From Clostridium sp. OS1-26 (GTDB taxonomy: Bacteria; Bacillota; Clostridia; Clostridiales; Clostridiaceae): a DNA stretch of 64,000 nucleotides. The notes under the pieces are model-generated. The model was not told where the DNA came from. It did no database searches and saw only the letters and a program-made list of their open reading frames with translations. Location: the NCBI RefSeq assembly GCF_030915445.1, contig NZ_CP133264.1, forward strand, positions 5,365,208 through 5,429,207, in the 5' to 3' direction. The position numbers were made by a program, and so were the translations under genes. Position 1 is the stretch's first letter. Each line of letters begins with the position of its first letter. Positions 35,082-44,102 of this stretch are shown in pieces.

Positions 35082-36008
35082 TTACCCTATAATGCATTTT
35101 ACCCCTAAAGACTCGACTGATTCCTTTAACAATTCCATTTTCTCCTTATCTGGTAAATTTACATCTGAAATACCATATGTTAATCCTAATTGTTCATATT
35201 TTGCCACGCCTAGCTTATGATAAGGTAAAAGATTTATTCTATCTATATTATTTTCAGCACAGAACCTGCTTATACTTATAATATTTTCTTTATCATCATT
35301 TAAACCTGGTATTATAGGTACTCTAACTACTACAGGCTTGTACTTTGATATTATTGAAATATTATTTAAAATTGGCTTATTACTAACTCCTGTAAGCTTT
35401 TTATGTTTACCTTCATCCATATGCTTTATATCTGTCAGAAAAAGATCTGTAACAGGTATAAACTTATTAACAGTCTCAACGTTAGTAAACATTGCACTTT
35501 CAACAGCAGTATTTATATATTCTTCCTTGCAGGCTTTTAAAATATTAACTGCAAATTCTGGCTGATAAGTAGGATCTCCTCCTGAAAGTGTTACTCCACC
35601 ATTTCTTTTGTAATAAGGACTATCCCTTTTTATAACTTTCATAACTTGCTCTACAGTCATGGCCTTTCCAGTAAGCTTTAATGCATCATTAAGACAGGCA
35701 TCTATGCATTTTAATTCACTACATCTAATGCACTTCTCCTTATTTATGTTTATACTAGCTTTGGTGCCTTCATCATTTTTTAAAGTAATAGCATTGTTTG
35801 TACAAGCTTTTGAACATTCCATGCATCCTGTACAATTCATCTTATGATGTCGAATCTCTGGCAATATCTTTTGTCCTTCTGGATTAGCACACCATAGGCA
35901 GTTTAGTGGACATCCTTTTAAAAATATAAGAGTTCTTATACCAGGTCCATCATGAAAGGATAAGCTTTGTATATCAAATACTATACCTGAACTCCTTGAA
36001 TCTCCCAT
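35082..36008 (-). CDS. Glycyl radical enzyme activase (radical SAM)
   Basis: The radical SAM cluster motif Cys-x3-Cys-x2-Cys is present as GCPLNCLWC (C33, C37, C40). An inserted ferredoxin-like segment with two 4Fe-4S motifs follows (CTGCMECSKAC and CIRCSELKC...C), as in activases of glycyl radical enzymes other than the classical pyruvate formate-lyase. It also has GGVTLSGGDPTYQ, a conserved SAM-binding element. The protein abstracts a hydrogen from the glycine of its partner, encoded 22 bases upstream in the same unit. The two genes are almost certainly co-transcribed. Confidence 0.92.
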   Translation of the reverse strand: MGDSRSSGIVFDIQSLSFHDGPGIRTLIFLKGCPLNCLWCANPEGQKILPEIRHHKMNCTGCMECSKACTNNAITLKNDEGTKASININKEKCIRCSELKCIDACLNDALKLTGKAMTVEQVMKVIKRDSPYYKRNGGVTLSGGDPTYQPEFAVNILKACKEEYINTAVESAMFTNVETVNKFIPVTDLFLTDIKHMDEGKHKKLTGVSNKPILNNISIISKYKPVVVRVPIIPGLNDDKENIISISRFCAENNIDRINLLPYHKLGVAKYEQLGLTYGISDVNLPDKEKMELLKESVESLGVKCIIG

Positions 36009-36030
36009 AATTCATGCTCTCTTTCTTATT

Positions 36031-38637
36031 CTACATACTTGTAGCATTATACTCTGTTCTTGCTATTATTTCATCCTGTATTGGCTTTGAAAGCTCTACC
36101 CAGTAAGCACTAAAGCCTGCTACTCTAACAATTAAGTCACGATATTTTTCAGGATGTAATTGTGCATCACGAAGCATATCAGAGTCAACTATGTTAAACT
36201 GTATATGATACCCTCCTTGCTGAAAATAAGACTTAACTAAATCAACAAGATTCTGAGAACCTTCTCCTCCCTTAACTGCATTTGGATGTATCTTCATGTT
36301 AAGTTGAACACTTCTCATTCTTATAGGATCTAGTTTGATTCCTGATTGGAATAGAGCTATTGGGCCGTTGACATCTGTACCTGGTGTAGCTGATAGTACA
36401 CCATCTGTTAAGCTAACACCGGCTACTCGTCCATCAGGGGTAGCACCACATACACGTCCAAATGGTCCATGTGCTGATATTGATAGTCCAGCTGGTATCC
36501 ATTGAAGTCCTAAATATGTTGTCTCTGATAAACATACTTCATTATAATGCTTCCAGCATTCAACAAATATTGAATCTGCATAGTCATCATCATTTCCGTA
36601 TTTAGGCGAATTTAGTAAATCCCTATGTATTCTTTCAAAACCACTACTAATACGTTTTTGCTCAAGCATTGAGAAATTTCCAACTTTGTCTGCTCTTTCA
36701 AAGCCAAAGTTTTCTTTTAATGCATGTCTTAATTCTTCAAGTGTATATTTCTTATCCTCAAAAACCAACTGTTTAATAGCTACTAGACTATTTGCTACAT
36801 TTACCATACCTGAATTTAGCAATGTTACTGACTTATTATAACGAGCTCCATTAGAATCTAACGGTTTACCATTCTTAACACAATCTTTGACTAATACGGA
36901 ACCCATAATAAGAGGATTCACTTCTCTGTGCACTGCCATAACATAGTTCCAGTAACGCATGTAAACTCTTAGGAATCTTTCTTCCACCTTACACCATGCA
37001 TTCCACAAATCCTCATATGTATTGATATCTCCTAAAGGCTCAGCGCAGCGTATTCCTGTTCTTGGGTCTACTCCATCATTTAAAACTATTTCCAAGCACT
37101 TAACCTCATTAAAGAAGCCTGGATGGCATATACCATGACATGTTCCCTGCATTTGCATTTCAACACAACCACCCATTCCTACATCTCTAGCATCTTCAAT
37201 AGTTATATTCTCATCTCTGTGGTTTTGCAGTAAATGCTGAATGCAAGCTTCATTATTAAACCAAGCAGGATATCCCGCACCAGTTTTTGTAGTTTGTGCA
37301 GCTTTCATTAATAGTTTATCAGTTGTTTTAGAATTTACCATTATACCTAAAGTAGGTTGAATAGTCTGCATACTGCAGCCTGCTTCAAGTATTATTTCTT
37401 CTAATTCGTTGTCTGCACATTTTCCATCTCTTGTGACTCCTCCAACTATCATGTGCTGGAATAGGTTTCCTGACGCTAATGCTTCCCAGCTTCTTGGAGA
37501 TACATACTCTTCACTTGAAAATTTTACTCTCATTAGCTCCATAAGCTCTAGAGCTTCGTCTCTAGTTAGCCTTCCTTCTTCTATATCCTTTTTGTATAGT
37601 GGATATAAAAGTTGTCCCCAACGTCCAGGAGAAAGTCCTACAATTGGACCATCTAATGCAATAGCTATGTGTGCTGTCCAAGCTGCCTGTAATCCTTCAT
37701 AGAATGTTCTTGCTGGCTTTGCTGGAACCCATCTTAAGGTTTCAACCATCTTCAATAATTCACTTTTTCTCTGTTCATCTTTTTCTTCAGCAGCCATTTT
37801 CTCTGCTTTGTCTGCATAATTCTTAGCCCAATTTATAACACCTTCACAGGATAATATAGTTGCTCTCCAAAATAGAACCTTTTCAGCAACTTCTCTAGTA
37901 GTAGGAACAGTACTTTTAATTTTTTCTTTACATTCCTTTATAATGCCATCTAGGCCTCTCTCAACAACCATATCATATGCTGGTATCCATCTTCCTTCCA
38001 TAATAGATACAACACTTGGAGGAAATATTACAGTTTTGAAAGCGTTATCAAGGTCATCATATTCTGGCATAGTTTCTTTTAAGAACTTGTCTGACTCATC
38101 TTCAATACATTTACCTTCCCAAAACTTGGAGGATTCTATTAAAGGTACTGTATCTTCTTCTTTCATTGCAAAAGTACCCATTTCAATTATACCCTTGGCT
38201 TCTTTATGGCTGCGTCCTCCTCCTACTCCGACATCATAAACCTCGTCACCTGAGCTTTCTGCCTTTTCAATCATATGTGAATAGAATTTTTGGCTATATT
38301 GTAGATATACTGGTGCTCCTCTCATATATCTAGTCTTCTGCATAGTAATAAGTTCGTAAGGCTGAATTGCTGGTGTTATATTTTCAATAGCATACTTATA
38401 TGCTCTTGCTCTACGAATGAGAAGTGGTTCTCCTTCTGCTCTCTTCCACTCCTCTGTATAAAGTATACTAAATTCTGGGTCAAGCATACACCTTGCTTCT
38501 AGCAATCTTTTTTTAACTATCCTGCCTCTTTCTGTTGTAGGTTCTTCTGATACTTCTCTCGAAACATATCCCTCTTGTTTCTGCTCTTCATTAGTTGGTG
38601 GCCATTTTAATGTTTTTAAATTTTCAAAATCGATCAC
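36031..38637 (-). CDS. Glycyl radical enzyme, substrate unassigned (decarboxylase-like)
   Basis: The active-site loop reads GMGGCVEMQMQG, giving the thiyl-radical cysteine and the Cys-x-Glu catalytic pair of dehydratase/decarboxylase-type glycyl radical enzymes. The C-terminal radical loop is VRVAGFSAYW. This is not pyruvate formate-lyase, which has Cys-Cys. Regions near the N-terminus (RRARAYKYAIENITP, MQKTRYMRG) and C-terminus (ELSKPIQDEIIARTEY) resemble 4-hydroxyphenylacetate decarboxylase. However, no small subunit gene is present, and the loop after Cys-x-Glu differs, so the substrate is open. The start is best taken as the GTG at 38637, with AAGGGGG 8 bases before. A shorter alternative upstream TTG (38655) overlaps that site. 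Confidence 0.85.
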   Translation of the reverse strand: MIDFENLKTLKWPPTNEEQKQEGYVSREVSEEPTTERGRIVKKRLLEARCMLDPEFSILYTEEWKRAEGEPLLIRRARAYKYAIENITPAIQPYELITMQKTRYMRGAPVYLQYSQKFYSHMIEKAESSGDEVYDVGVGGGRSHKEAKGIIEMGTFAMKEEDTVPLIESSKFWEGKCIEDESDKFLKETMPEYDDLDNAFKTVIFPPSVVSIMEGRWIPAYDMVVERGLDGIIKECKEKIKSTVPTTREVAEKVLFWRATILSCEGVINWAKNYADKAEKMAAEEKDEQRKSELLKMVETLRWVPAKPARTFYEGLQAAWTAHIAIALDGPIVGLSPGRWGQLLYPLYKKDIEEGRLTRDEALELMELMRVKFSSEEYVSPRSWEALASGNLFQHMIVGGVTRDGKCADNELEEIILEAGCSMQTIQPTLGIMVNSKTTDKLLMKAAQTTKTGAGYPAWFNNEACIQHLLQNHRDENITIEDARDVGMGGCVEMQMQGTCHGICHPGFFNEVKCLEIVLNDGVDPRTGIRCAEPLGDINTYEDLWNAWCKVEERFLRVYMRYWNYVMAVHREVNPLIMGSVLVKDCVKNGKPLDSNGARYNKSVTLLNSGMVNVANSLVAIKQLVFEDKKYTLEELRHALKENFGFERADKVGNFSMLEQKRISSGFERIHRDLLNSPKYGNDDDYADSIFVECWKHYNEVCLSETTYLGLQWIPAGLSISAHGPFGRVCGATPDGRVAGVSLTDGVLSATPGTDVNGPIALFQSGIKLDPIRMRSVQLNMKIHPNAVKGGEGSQNLVDLVKSYFQQGGYHIQFNIVDSDMLRDAQLHPEKYRDLIVRVAGFSAYWVELSKPIQDEIIARTEYNATSM

Positions 38638-38788
38638 CTTTAATTCCCCCTTCAATGTAATTAAATTTCTCGTACAATCTATTATACCATAGCAAAATGT
38701 AATATTTTACACTTAAATTATAATTATACAATTCTTTATAATTATTATATAAGTTAGCTTGTTTTACCTTAGAATAATTAAAATAAAT

Positions 38789-38814
38789 AGGAGCTGAATT
38801 TATTATCAGCTCCT
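38789..38814 (-). terminator. Terminator after the SNF2 helicase gene
   Basis: AGGAGCTGA (38789-38797) and TCAGCTCCT (38806-38814) form a perfect 9-bp stem abutting the stop codon, followed on the minus strand by a TATTTATTTT tract. Confidence 0.75.
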
Positions 38815-41800
38815 TACATTTCAAATAGTCTCAGTATTTCTTCCTCAGTTAAAGTAGCAAAGCTCTCACCGCTAGTCAATTCATCTCCTAAAATTCCTGA
38901 TATAAGCTTTTTCTTTTCTTTCTGAAGTAATAATATTTTTTCCTCAATAGTATCTTTAGCTATAATTTTTATAACTTCTACCACATTCTTTTGACCTATT
39001 CTGTGAGCTCTATCTGTAGCTTGCTCTTCCACCGCTGGGTTCCACCAAGGATCAAAATGAATTACTAAATCTGCAGAGGTTAAATTCAATCCTGTTCCAC
39101 CAGCCTTCAAACTTATCAAAAATACTGAGTTTTCTCCATCATTAAAAGCCTTTACCATGTTCATTCTTTTTTCTGAAGGCACAGACCCGTCTAAATAATT
39201 AAAAGATATTCCTTCAGCATTAATTCTTTTTCCAATATTCTTAAGAACTGATGTAAATTGAGAAAATATCAATGCTCTATGCCCTTCTCCTACACTCTTA
39301 TGAATAAGCTCAACCAATGCTTCTATTTTTCCACTACCACCACTATAATCTTTCATTAATATCGTTGGATCTAAACACAGCTGTCTTAGTTTTGTTATAT
39401 AAGAAAGTATTTCTATTTTACTATTTTGAAATTCATAATCCTTTACCTTCTTTTGAATAAGCTCAACTGCGTAGTTTGCATAAGTTTTATAGATTTTCTT
39501 TTGTTCATCCTCCAAATTCACCACTAATGTTTTTTCTATTTTATCAGGCAATTCCTTTATAACATCTCTTTTTTTTCTTCTAAGAATAAATGGTTTTATG
39601 AGTTTATTTAAATCCTCTAAGACTTCTGGACTTTCTCTAAGTTTTTTATGATACCTTACACTAAATCTCTTTTCATCATATAGGTATCCTGGCATTATGA
39701 AATCAAATATAGACCACAATTCCATAAGAGAGTTTTCTACTGGTGTCCCTGATAGTGCAAATCTTCTTTTTGCTTTTATTTTCTTAACAGCTATTGCATT
39801 TTGAGAGTTTGAATTTTTTATATTTTGAGCTTCATCTAATATACAATAATCAAATTCGATAGAATTATATCTTTCTAAATCTCTCTTTAATAAATTATAA
39901 GTTGTTATAAGAACATCATATTCATCTATTTTTTTAATTATTTCTTCTCTATCTTCCTTTGGTCCATTGACAGCTGCTACTCTTGCCTTCGGTGCAAACT
40001 TTTCAAATTCACTTATCCAATTATATATTAGTGATGTAGGAGCTACAATCAGTGATTTACTCCCCTTATTAGACAATAAAAAAGTAATAGTTTGAATAGT
40101 TTTACCAAGCCCCATCTCATCACCTAAGATTCCGCCAAAACCTAAATGATCTAAGGTTTTAAACCAATTATATCCTACTTTTTGATATACTCTTAAATTA
40201 CCCTTTAAATCTTCTGGTTCCTTAAAACTTAACTTTTCTATATTTTTAAATTTATCTCTTATTTTATTTAATTCTTTTTTCCCCTTTATAAACTTAATTC
40301 CATTATCCTCTAAGTAATTATTAATAAAAATGCTCCTATTATTGGGTATTTGAATACAATTATCCTCTGTGTCCTTTAAAGAAACTACATCTAAAAGCTT
40401 TAAAAATCTATTAAGCTCTAATTCTTCTAGATCTATATACTCACCATTTTTAAGTTTATAGTATTTGAGATTATCTCTAAAAGCTCTTAGTATGTCAGTA
40501 GTCTCTTTGGGACTAATATCGCCTATTTTAAAATTCATTTCAAAATAATCGTATCTACCTGATTTGATACCTCCACTAATACCCTTTGATCCGATGGACT
40601 TTATGCCTTTAAAATTTTCAGAGTAATAAACTTCTCCTATCTCTTGAAGTTTATTTATTTCAGTTTTAAAAAACCTAAATATGTAGTCGTCTCCCATTAA
40701 CAGATAAAACTTACCCTTTATTTCTTCAAAGCCTAAACCTCTGAGTATTTCAATTACCTGTGATTCTTTTCTAGAGTCTCTGTATATGATTTTTTCCTTA
40801 TAATCCTCAAAAATATTAAATTCAAGAGTTCCATACATAACCTTTACTGTCAGTGTAATATCTTCCTCTTCCTTATCAAAATAGAAATTGAAGTGACAGT
40901 CATCTATTACCACTTTTTCCCTTATTGATTTAGACAGAGTAACATTAGGAGACAATCTATTAATATCTGGAATCAACCTTCTCAATATAGTTTCTTCTTC
41001 AAGAGCCCCTATGGTTACTACCTTAGCTTCATTAAATACTTGAAGATATGGACTTATCTTATAACAAAATTCATAGTCTGGAGTGTATATAGATGTACCA
41101 TATAAGAAAATATTATTGTTACATCCTAAAGCCTGTGGCATTCCTCCTGGAGATTTAAGAACATATTCATCTTTTATTAATTTTAAATCAAAATCTATCG
41201 GTGGAATTTTATTTAAAATTTCAGTTTCTATAGGCCTATAAAAGAACCCTTCATTTAGATAAACTCTATGATTTTTTATAACCTCAAAAAATTCTCTAAC
41301 TAAGTTTTTAGGTATATTTACATATTTTCCATCTACAATGCTATCTTCACTTTTGTAAATAGTTTTATTATTTCCTTTTATCTCTTTCAATGTTTCAATA
41401 TAATCAATAAGCCTTTTATCCTTTGTACTTAACCTTTGATTTTTTATATTAAAACTAAAGTTTTTACCATAACTTATAGAAATATTATTATAAAGAGCTA
41501 TCAAAAACTGATTAATATCTTTTAGAATGTAAAGATTGCTGGAACTCATAGACTTAAGTCCTATTTTAAACTCAACAGTAATATTATGACTCCATTCATT
41601 TTTATTTACATAAACCTCAATTTTTATTTCCTCTTTATGATCAGCATCTCCTAAAAGCATATGTAATAGGCTATTTTTGCTTTTAAATATACCTTCGTCA
41701 CGAATACTCTCTTCCGCCAAAAGAGGATGCCTAACTAACTCTTCTAATGCTTTATAAAAAGTTGCAACTAAATGCTTACAACAATAATTTCTTTTTTTAA

Positions 41801-42056
41801 ACTCATTTTTTTCATAATCTAGACAGCTGCAATATGTAGAAAAAATACTTCTTTTTTCTGCATCCATCTCTATTTTTGTATTATATTCATTAAAGAGATT
41901 TTCTGAAATTACATTACCATTTATACATATTAATTTATCTTCATCAGTTATATCTACAGAAGATACTAAATCATTATTAAAAACTCTTTGCCCATTAGCA
42001 TAATTTTTGCCACTAGTCTCTTCATTAAATATTTGTAATAATATATCTTCTTTCAA
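38814..42056 (-). CDS. SWI2/SNF2 helicase with SWIM zinc finger
   Basis: The N-terminal 110 residues contain a SWIM-type zinc finger (Cys-x-Cys at STYCSCLDYE, then NYCCKHLVATF). A large central region corresponds to the bacterial SNF2-associated domain. The C-terminal 450 residues are a full SNF2 ATPase: Walker A GDEMGLGKTIQTI, the DEAQ box in CILDEAQNIKN, motif III FALSGTPVEN, and motifs V-VI with SLKAGGTGLNLTSAD and ATDRAHRIGQ. Such proteins translocate on double-stranded DNA and are thought to remodel protein-DNA complexes. The start is a TTG at 42056 with AAGGAGAAAG before it. Clostridia often carry one copy; no phage or defence genes lie beside it. Confidence 0.93.
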   Translation of the reverse strand: MKEDILLQIFNEETSGKNYANGQRVFNNDLVSSVDITDEDKLICINGNVISENLFNEYNTKIEMDAEKRSIFSTYCSCLDYEKNEFKKRNYCCKHLVATFYKALEELVRHPLLAEESIRDEGIFKSKNSLLHMLLGDADHKEEIKIEVYVNKNEWSHNITVEFKIGLKSMSSSNLYILKDINQFLIALYNNISISYGKNFSFNIKNQRLSTKDKRLIDYIETLKEIKGNNKTIYKSEDSIVDGKYVNIPKNLVREFFEVIKNHRVYLNEGFFYRPIETEILNKIPPIDFDLKLIKDEYVLKSPGGMPQALGCNNNIFLYGTSIYTPDYEFCYKISPYLQVFNEAKVVTIGALEEETILRRLIPDINRLSPNVTLSKSIREKVVIDDCHFNFYFDKEEEDITLTVKVMYGTLEFNIFEDYKEKIIYRDSRKESQVIEILRGLGFEEIKGKFYLLMGDDYIFRFFKTEINKLQEIGEVYYSENFKGIKSIGSKGISGGIKSGRYDYFEMNFKIGDISPKETTDILRAFRDNLKYYKLKNGEYIDLEELELNRFLKLLDVVSLKDTEDNCIQIPNNRSIFINNYLEDNGIKFIKGKKELNKIRDKFKNIEKLSFKEPEDLKGNLRVYQKVGYNWFKTLDHLGFGGILGDEMGLGKTIQTITFLLSNKGSKSLIVAPTSLIYNWISEFEKFAPKARVAAVNGPKEDREEIIKKIDEYDVLITTYNLLKRDLERYNSIEFDYCILDEAQNIKNSNSQNAIAVKKIKAKRRFALSGTPVENSLMELWSIFDFIMPGYLYDEKRFSVRYHKKLRESPEVLEDLNKLIKPFILRRKKRDVIKELPDKIEKTLVVNLEDEQKKIYKTYANYAVELIQKKVKDYEFQNSKIEILSYITKLRQLCLDPTILMKDYSGGSGKIEALVELIHKSVGEGHRALIFSQFTSVLKNIGKRINAEGISFNYLDGSVPSEKRMNMVKAFNDGENSVFLISLKAGGTGLNLTSADLVIHFDPWWNPAVEEQATDRAHRIGQKNVVEVIKIIAKDTIEEKILLLQKEKKKLISGILGDELTSGESFATLTEEEILRLFEM

Positions 42057-42210
42057 CGTTCTTTCTCCTTAATAATTTAAAATTTCCGATCCCTTAATTA
42101 TATCATAAAATGAAATATAAATCAGAGTTTAAGCTTTACGTCAAACTTCTTTGTCTTATGGTAGCTCTATCTATACCCAAACTAGGAATAACTTACTATA
42201 TGCCGAACGC

Positions 42211-42239
42211 TTGTGCTAGTAATCTAAATATGTTATTAT
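42211..42239 (+). promoter_or_regulatory. Candidate sigma-A promoter of the SRP RNA
   Basis: TTGTGC (42211-42216) and TATTAT (42234-42239) are separated by 17 bases, about 40 bases upstream of the conserved start of the SRP RNA. The rest of the gap from 42057 holds no ORF or other recognisable signal. Confidence 0.5.
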
Positions 42240-42280
42240 ATTCTCAGCGAAAGATAATAACTACTTTTAATGAATAACTA

Positions 42281-42555
42281 TTCGTGCTAGATGGGGAGCT
42301 AGCGGTGCCCTGTAACCTGCAATCCGCTACAGCAGGATTTAATTCCTTCTTTAGGCTTTAAGCTGTTAGGACAGTCTTACTCAAGTGGTGTTGAGAATTG
42401 GGTCCCATGCAACAGAAATTCATAAACTCCGTCAGATCCGGAAGGAAGCAGCGGTAAGTGAACCCTTCTGTGTGCCGTGGAACAACCTGATTTGAGCTAA
42501 CTAGGTGAGAAACGCTGGTAGATTACTGTCGATAGAAGGTGCACGATCTACATAG
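42281..42555 (+). ncRNA. ffs: SRP RNA, large (6S/scRNA-type) form
   Basis: The domain IV hairpin is unmistakable: GGAAGGAAGCAGC (42440-42452) flanked by pairing bases. Upstream, AGCGGTGCCCTGTAACCTGC and the CGCTACAGCAGG element match the Alu-domain 5' end of the Bacillus-type RNA. Downstream, GTGCCGTGG and the 3' part GATAGAAGGTGCACGATCTA match its closing strand. The length of about 270 bases indicates the large form with an Alu domain, as in Bacillus and Clostridium. The RNA forms the signal recognition particle with Ffh. Exact ends are estimated from pairing of TTCGTGC-type 5' bases with the 3' GTGCACGA. Confidence 0.95.
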
Positions 42556-42559
42556 ACCA

Positions 42560-42723
42560 TAATTTCTGAGATATTCGTTAGCTCTTATTTTGAACCTACA
42601 TTAGAACCTTGGGAGTCCAATATTTAGATGAGGATATGTACCTTCTTATGAGTCCTTTTTACGGCATTGAGGGCGATAGATACATCTGTGAGGACACCCC
42701 CCTATCGAGAGATAGGTGTCAAA
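42560..42723 (+). ncRNA. Possible second structured RNA downstream of SRP RNA
   Basis: This 160-base stretch between the SRP RNA and a strong terminator has no ORF. It contains a possible closing helix (TTTC/GAGG plus AGAT/ATCT, joining 42563-42575 with 42679-42693) and a hairpin CTATC-GAGA-GATAG (42702-42715). Its opening TTTCTGAGATATTCG weakly recalls the 6S RNA start, but it is short for 6S and I cannot assign a family. It may be a 3' extension of the SRP transcript instead. Confidence 0.3.
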
Positions 42724-42763
42724 ATGGGAGTACCGGTATTTTGGATTTAATTTTGTAAATTTT

Positions 42764-42812
42764 AAGGGAGTGCTTCAACACTAAGTAATTAGTTTTGAAA
42801 TACTCCCTTTTC
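42764..42812 (+). terminator. Terminator closing the SRP RNA region
   Basis: GGGAGT (42766-42771) and ACTCCC (42802-42807) form the base, extended by TTCAA/TTGAA and ACTA/TAGT, and are followed by TTTTC. It closes the plus-strand RNA unit against the converging hydrolase gene. Confidence 0.8.
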
Positions 42813-42900
42813 TATTAATTATTGACTAACAATGCGCAATGATTTTAAACTGAATTTTTGCTTTAAACTTGTAAAAAAATTTCGTAAGTGTTCCTGTCTT

Positions 42901-43965
42901 CTAAAACTCATACCGTACATACTCGTGTTCGCAAGGATTGCCAGCGGCTATATATATAGCCCCTTCCTCAGGCACCATGATAAATGATGCAAGTGTCGCT
43001 GATGATATTGGAACCGTGGAATCAATGTGGCGGCATATGGAATATGGATTTTGGTCGTGATCGGCCAGGATTTTCTTAATGATTTCAATATTTATGCGCC
43101 CATAATGCTGATCCACTAAACTACGAATTCTATCTAAGCGATGGTAGCTGTCGGGCTGTAATTGTGGTGCAGTGTCCTCTCCCTTGAAGCGTTCTGTAAT
43201 GTAATGATTTGAATGCAACATCATATCCCTTTCGGGGTATAGAAGTTCAAAATCGTTATGAATACTCTCAATACCGAACATGTGCCCATTTTTATCGGCT
43301 AAATGATAGTAGCCAAGACCACGGGCAACTTGTTTAAGATTATCCATGGCGTCGTGGATATTTTTCTCCCTCATCACTCTTGGAAGGTAACAGCCCACCG
43401 GAATATTAAATGAATAATTTTTACCTATAGTAGCATTTGCGCACATACCGATTCCGGCGGATGAGAATATGAATTCACTGGAGTTTGAAAAACTTAATAT
43501 AAATTGATGAATGCCATTGGCATGATGAATTTTTAATAAATCTATCGGTGCTTCGGGAAGAAAATCTATGTTTTGCCCCAGGATGGTTTTCCCGTCTTGT
43601 GTTGCTTTTCCTGTTACCGCAAATGAGGTACATAGTCCTGAAAGTCCCGAAATATTATTATAGCTGAAAGTAAGCTCATTAAAGCACTTCTGAGTAAATA
43701 TTTCTTCCAAAGTAAGCCCGGTAACGTCAGCCTGTCCCCGCATTATTTCAATCAAATAGGGATCAAACTTTTGAACTGCAGAGAAAAACTTCATAGCATT
43801 GGAGATGACCTCTTCCTTTGAGGCTTGGTAATAAGACATCATACTATTACAAATGTTTTCTGAAACTTTTAGGATACTCTCTTTGCAGCCTTCTCCCCAC
43901 TGCTGGCCGATTTCATAAGGAGTTCCCCCGCACTCAATGAGTTTAAACTCTTTAGCATTCTTCAT
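42901..43965 (-). CDS. C45-family acyltransferase-like N-terminal-nucleophile hydrolase
   Basis: The protein matches the acyl-CoA:6-aminopenicillanate acyltransferase (C45) fold. It has an early YEIGQQWGE element, a predicted autoprocessing nucleophile in GLCTSFAVTG (the Cys would become the new N-terminus), then TILGQNIDF and a C-terminal CRHIDS near residue 320. Family members hydrolyse or transfer amide-linked acyl groups, such as penicillins, acyl-homoserine lactones or peptide amides; the substrate here is unknown. I use the ATG at 43965, since AAAGGAGAA lies right before it and overlaps the longer frame. Base composition is clearly richer in G+C than the clostridial neighbours, matching the next two genes. 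Confidence 0.8.
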   Translation of the reverse strand: MKNAKEFKLIECGGTPYEIGQQWGEGCKESILKVSENICNSMMSYYQASKEEVISNAMKFFSAVQKFDPYLIEIMRGQADVTGLTLEEIFTQKCFNELTFSYNNISGLSGLCTSFAVTGKATQDGKTILGQNIDFLPEAPIDLLKIHHANGIHQFILSFSNSSEFIFSSAGIGMCANATIGKNYSFNIPVGCYLPRVMREKNIHDAMDNLKQVARGLGYYHLADKNGHMFGIESIHNDFELLYPERDMMLHSNHYITERFKGEDTAPQLQPDSYHRLDRIRSLVDQHYGRINIEIIKKILADHDQNPYSICRHIDSTVPISSATLASFIMVPEEGAIYIAAGNPCEHEYVRYEF

Positions 43966-44102
43966 TATAATTTCTCCTTTCATTTTCGATCAAAAACCAG
44001 TCTGATCTTAATTACATTTCATGTAATTAAAGTTTCTTTTCCAAAAGTCAATCATCTTCGAAGAAAGACCTGTTATATCAAGTTGCTTCATGATTAGGTA
44101 TC

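Noticed and set aside
36031-38637. Pyruvate formate-lyase
   Set aside because: The active site has Gly-Cys-Val-Glu instead of the Cys-Cys pair of pyruvate formate-lyase.
38624-38824. Small gene between the glycyl radical enzyme and the helicase
   Set aside because: Low-complexity Tyr/Asn/Lys frame without a ribosome site; it covers the 5' end of the enzyme gene, its leader and the helicase terminator.
42560-42723. Firm call of 6S RNA
   Set aside because: The start resembles 6S RNA weakly, but the length to the closing helix is too short and I cannot trace the large central bubble. Kept only as an unassigned RNA.
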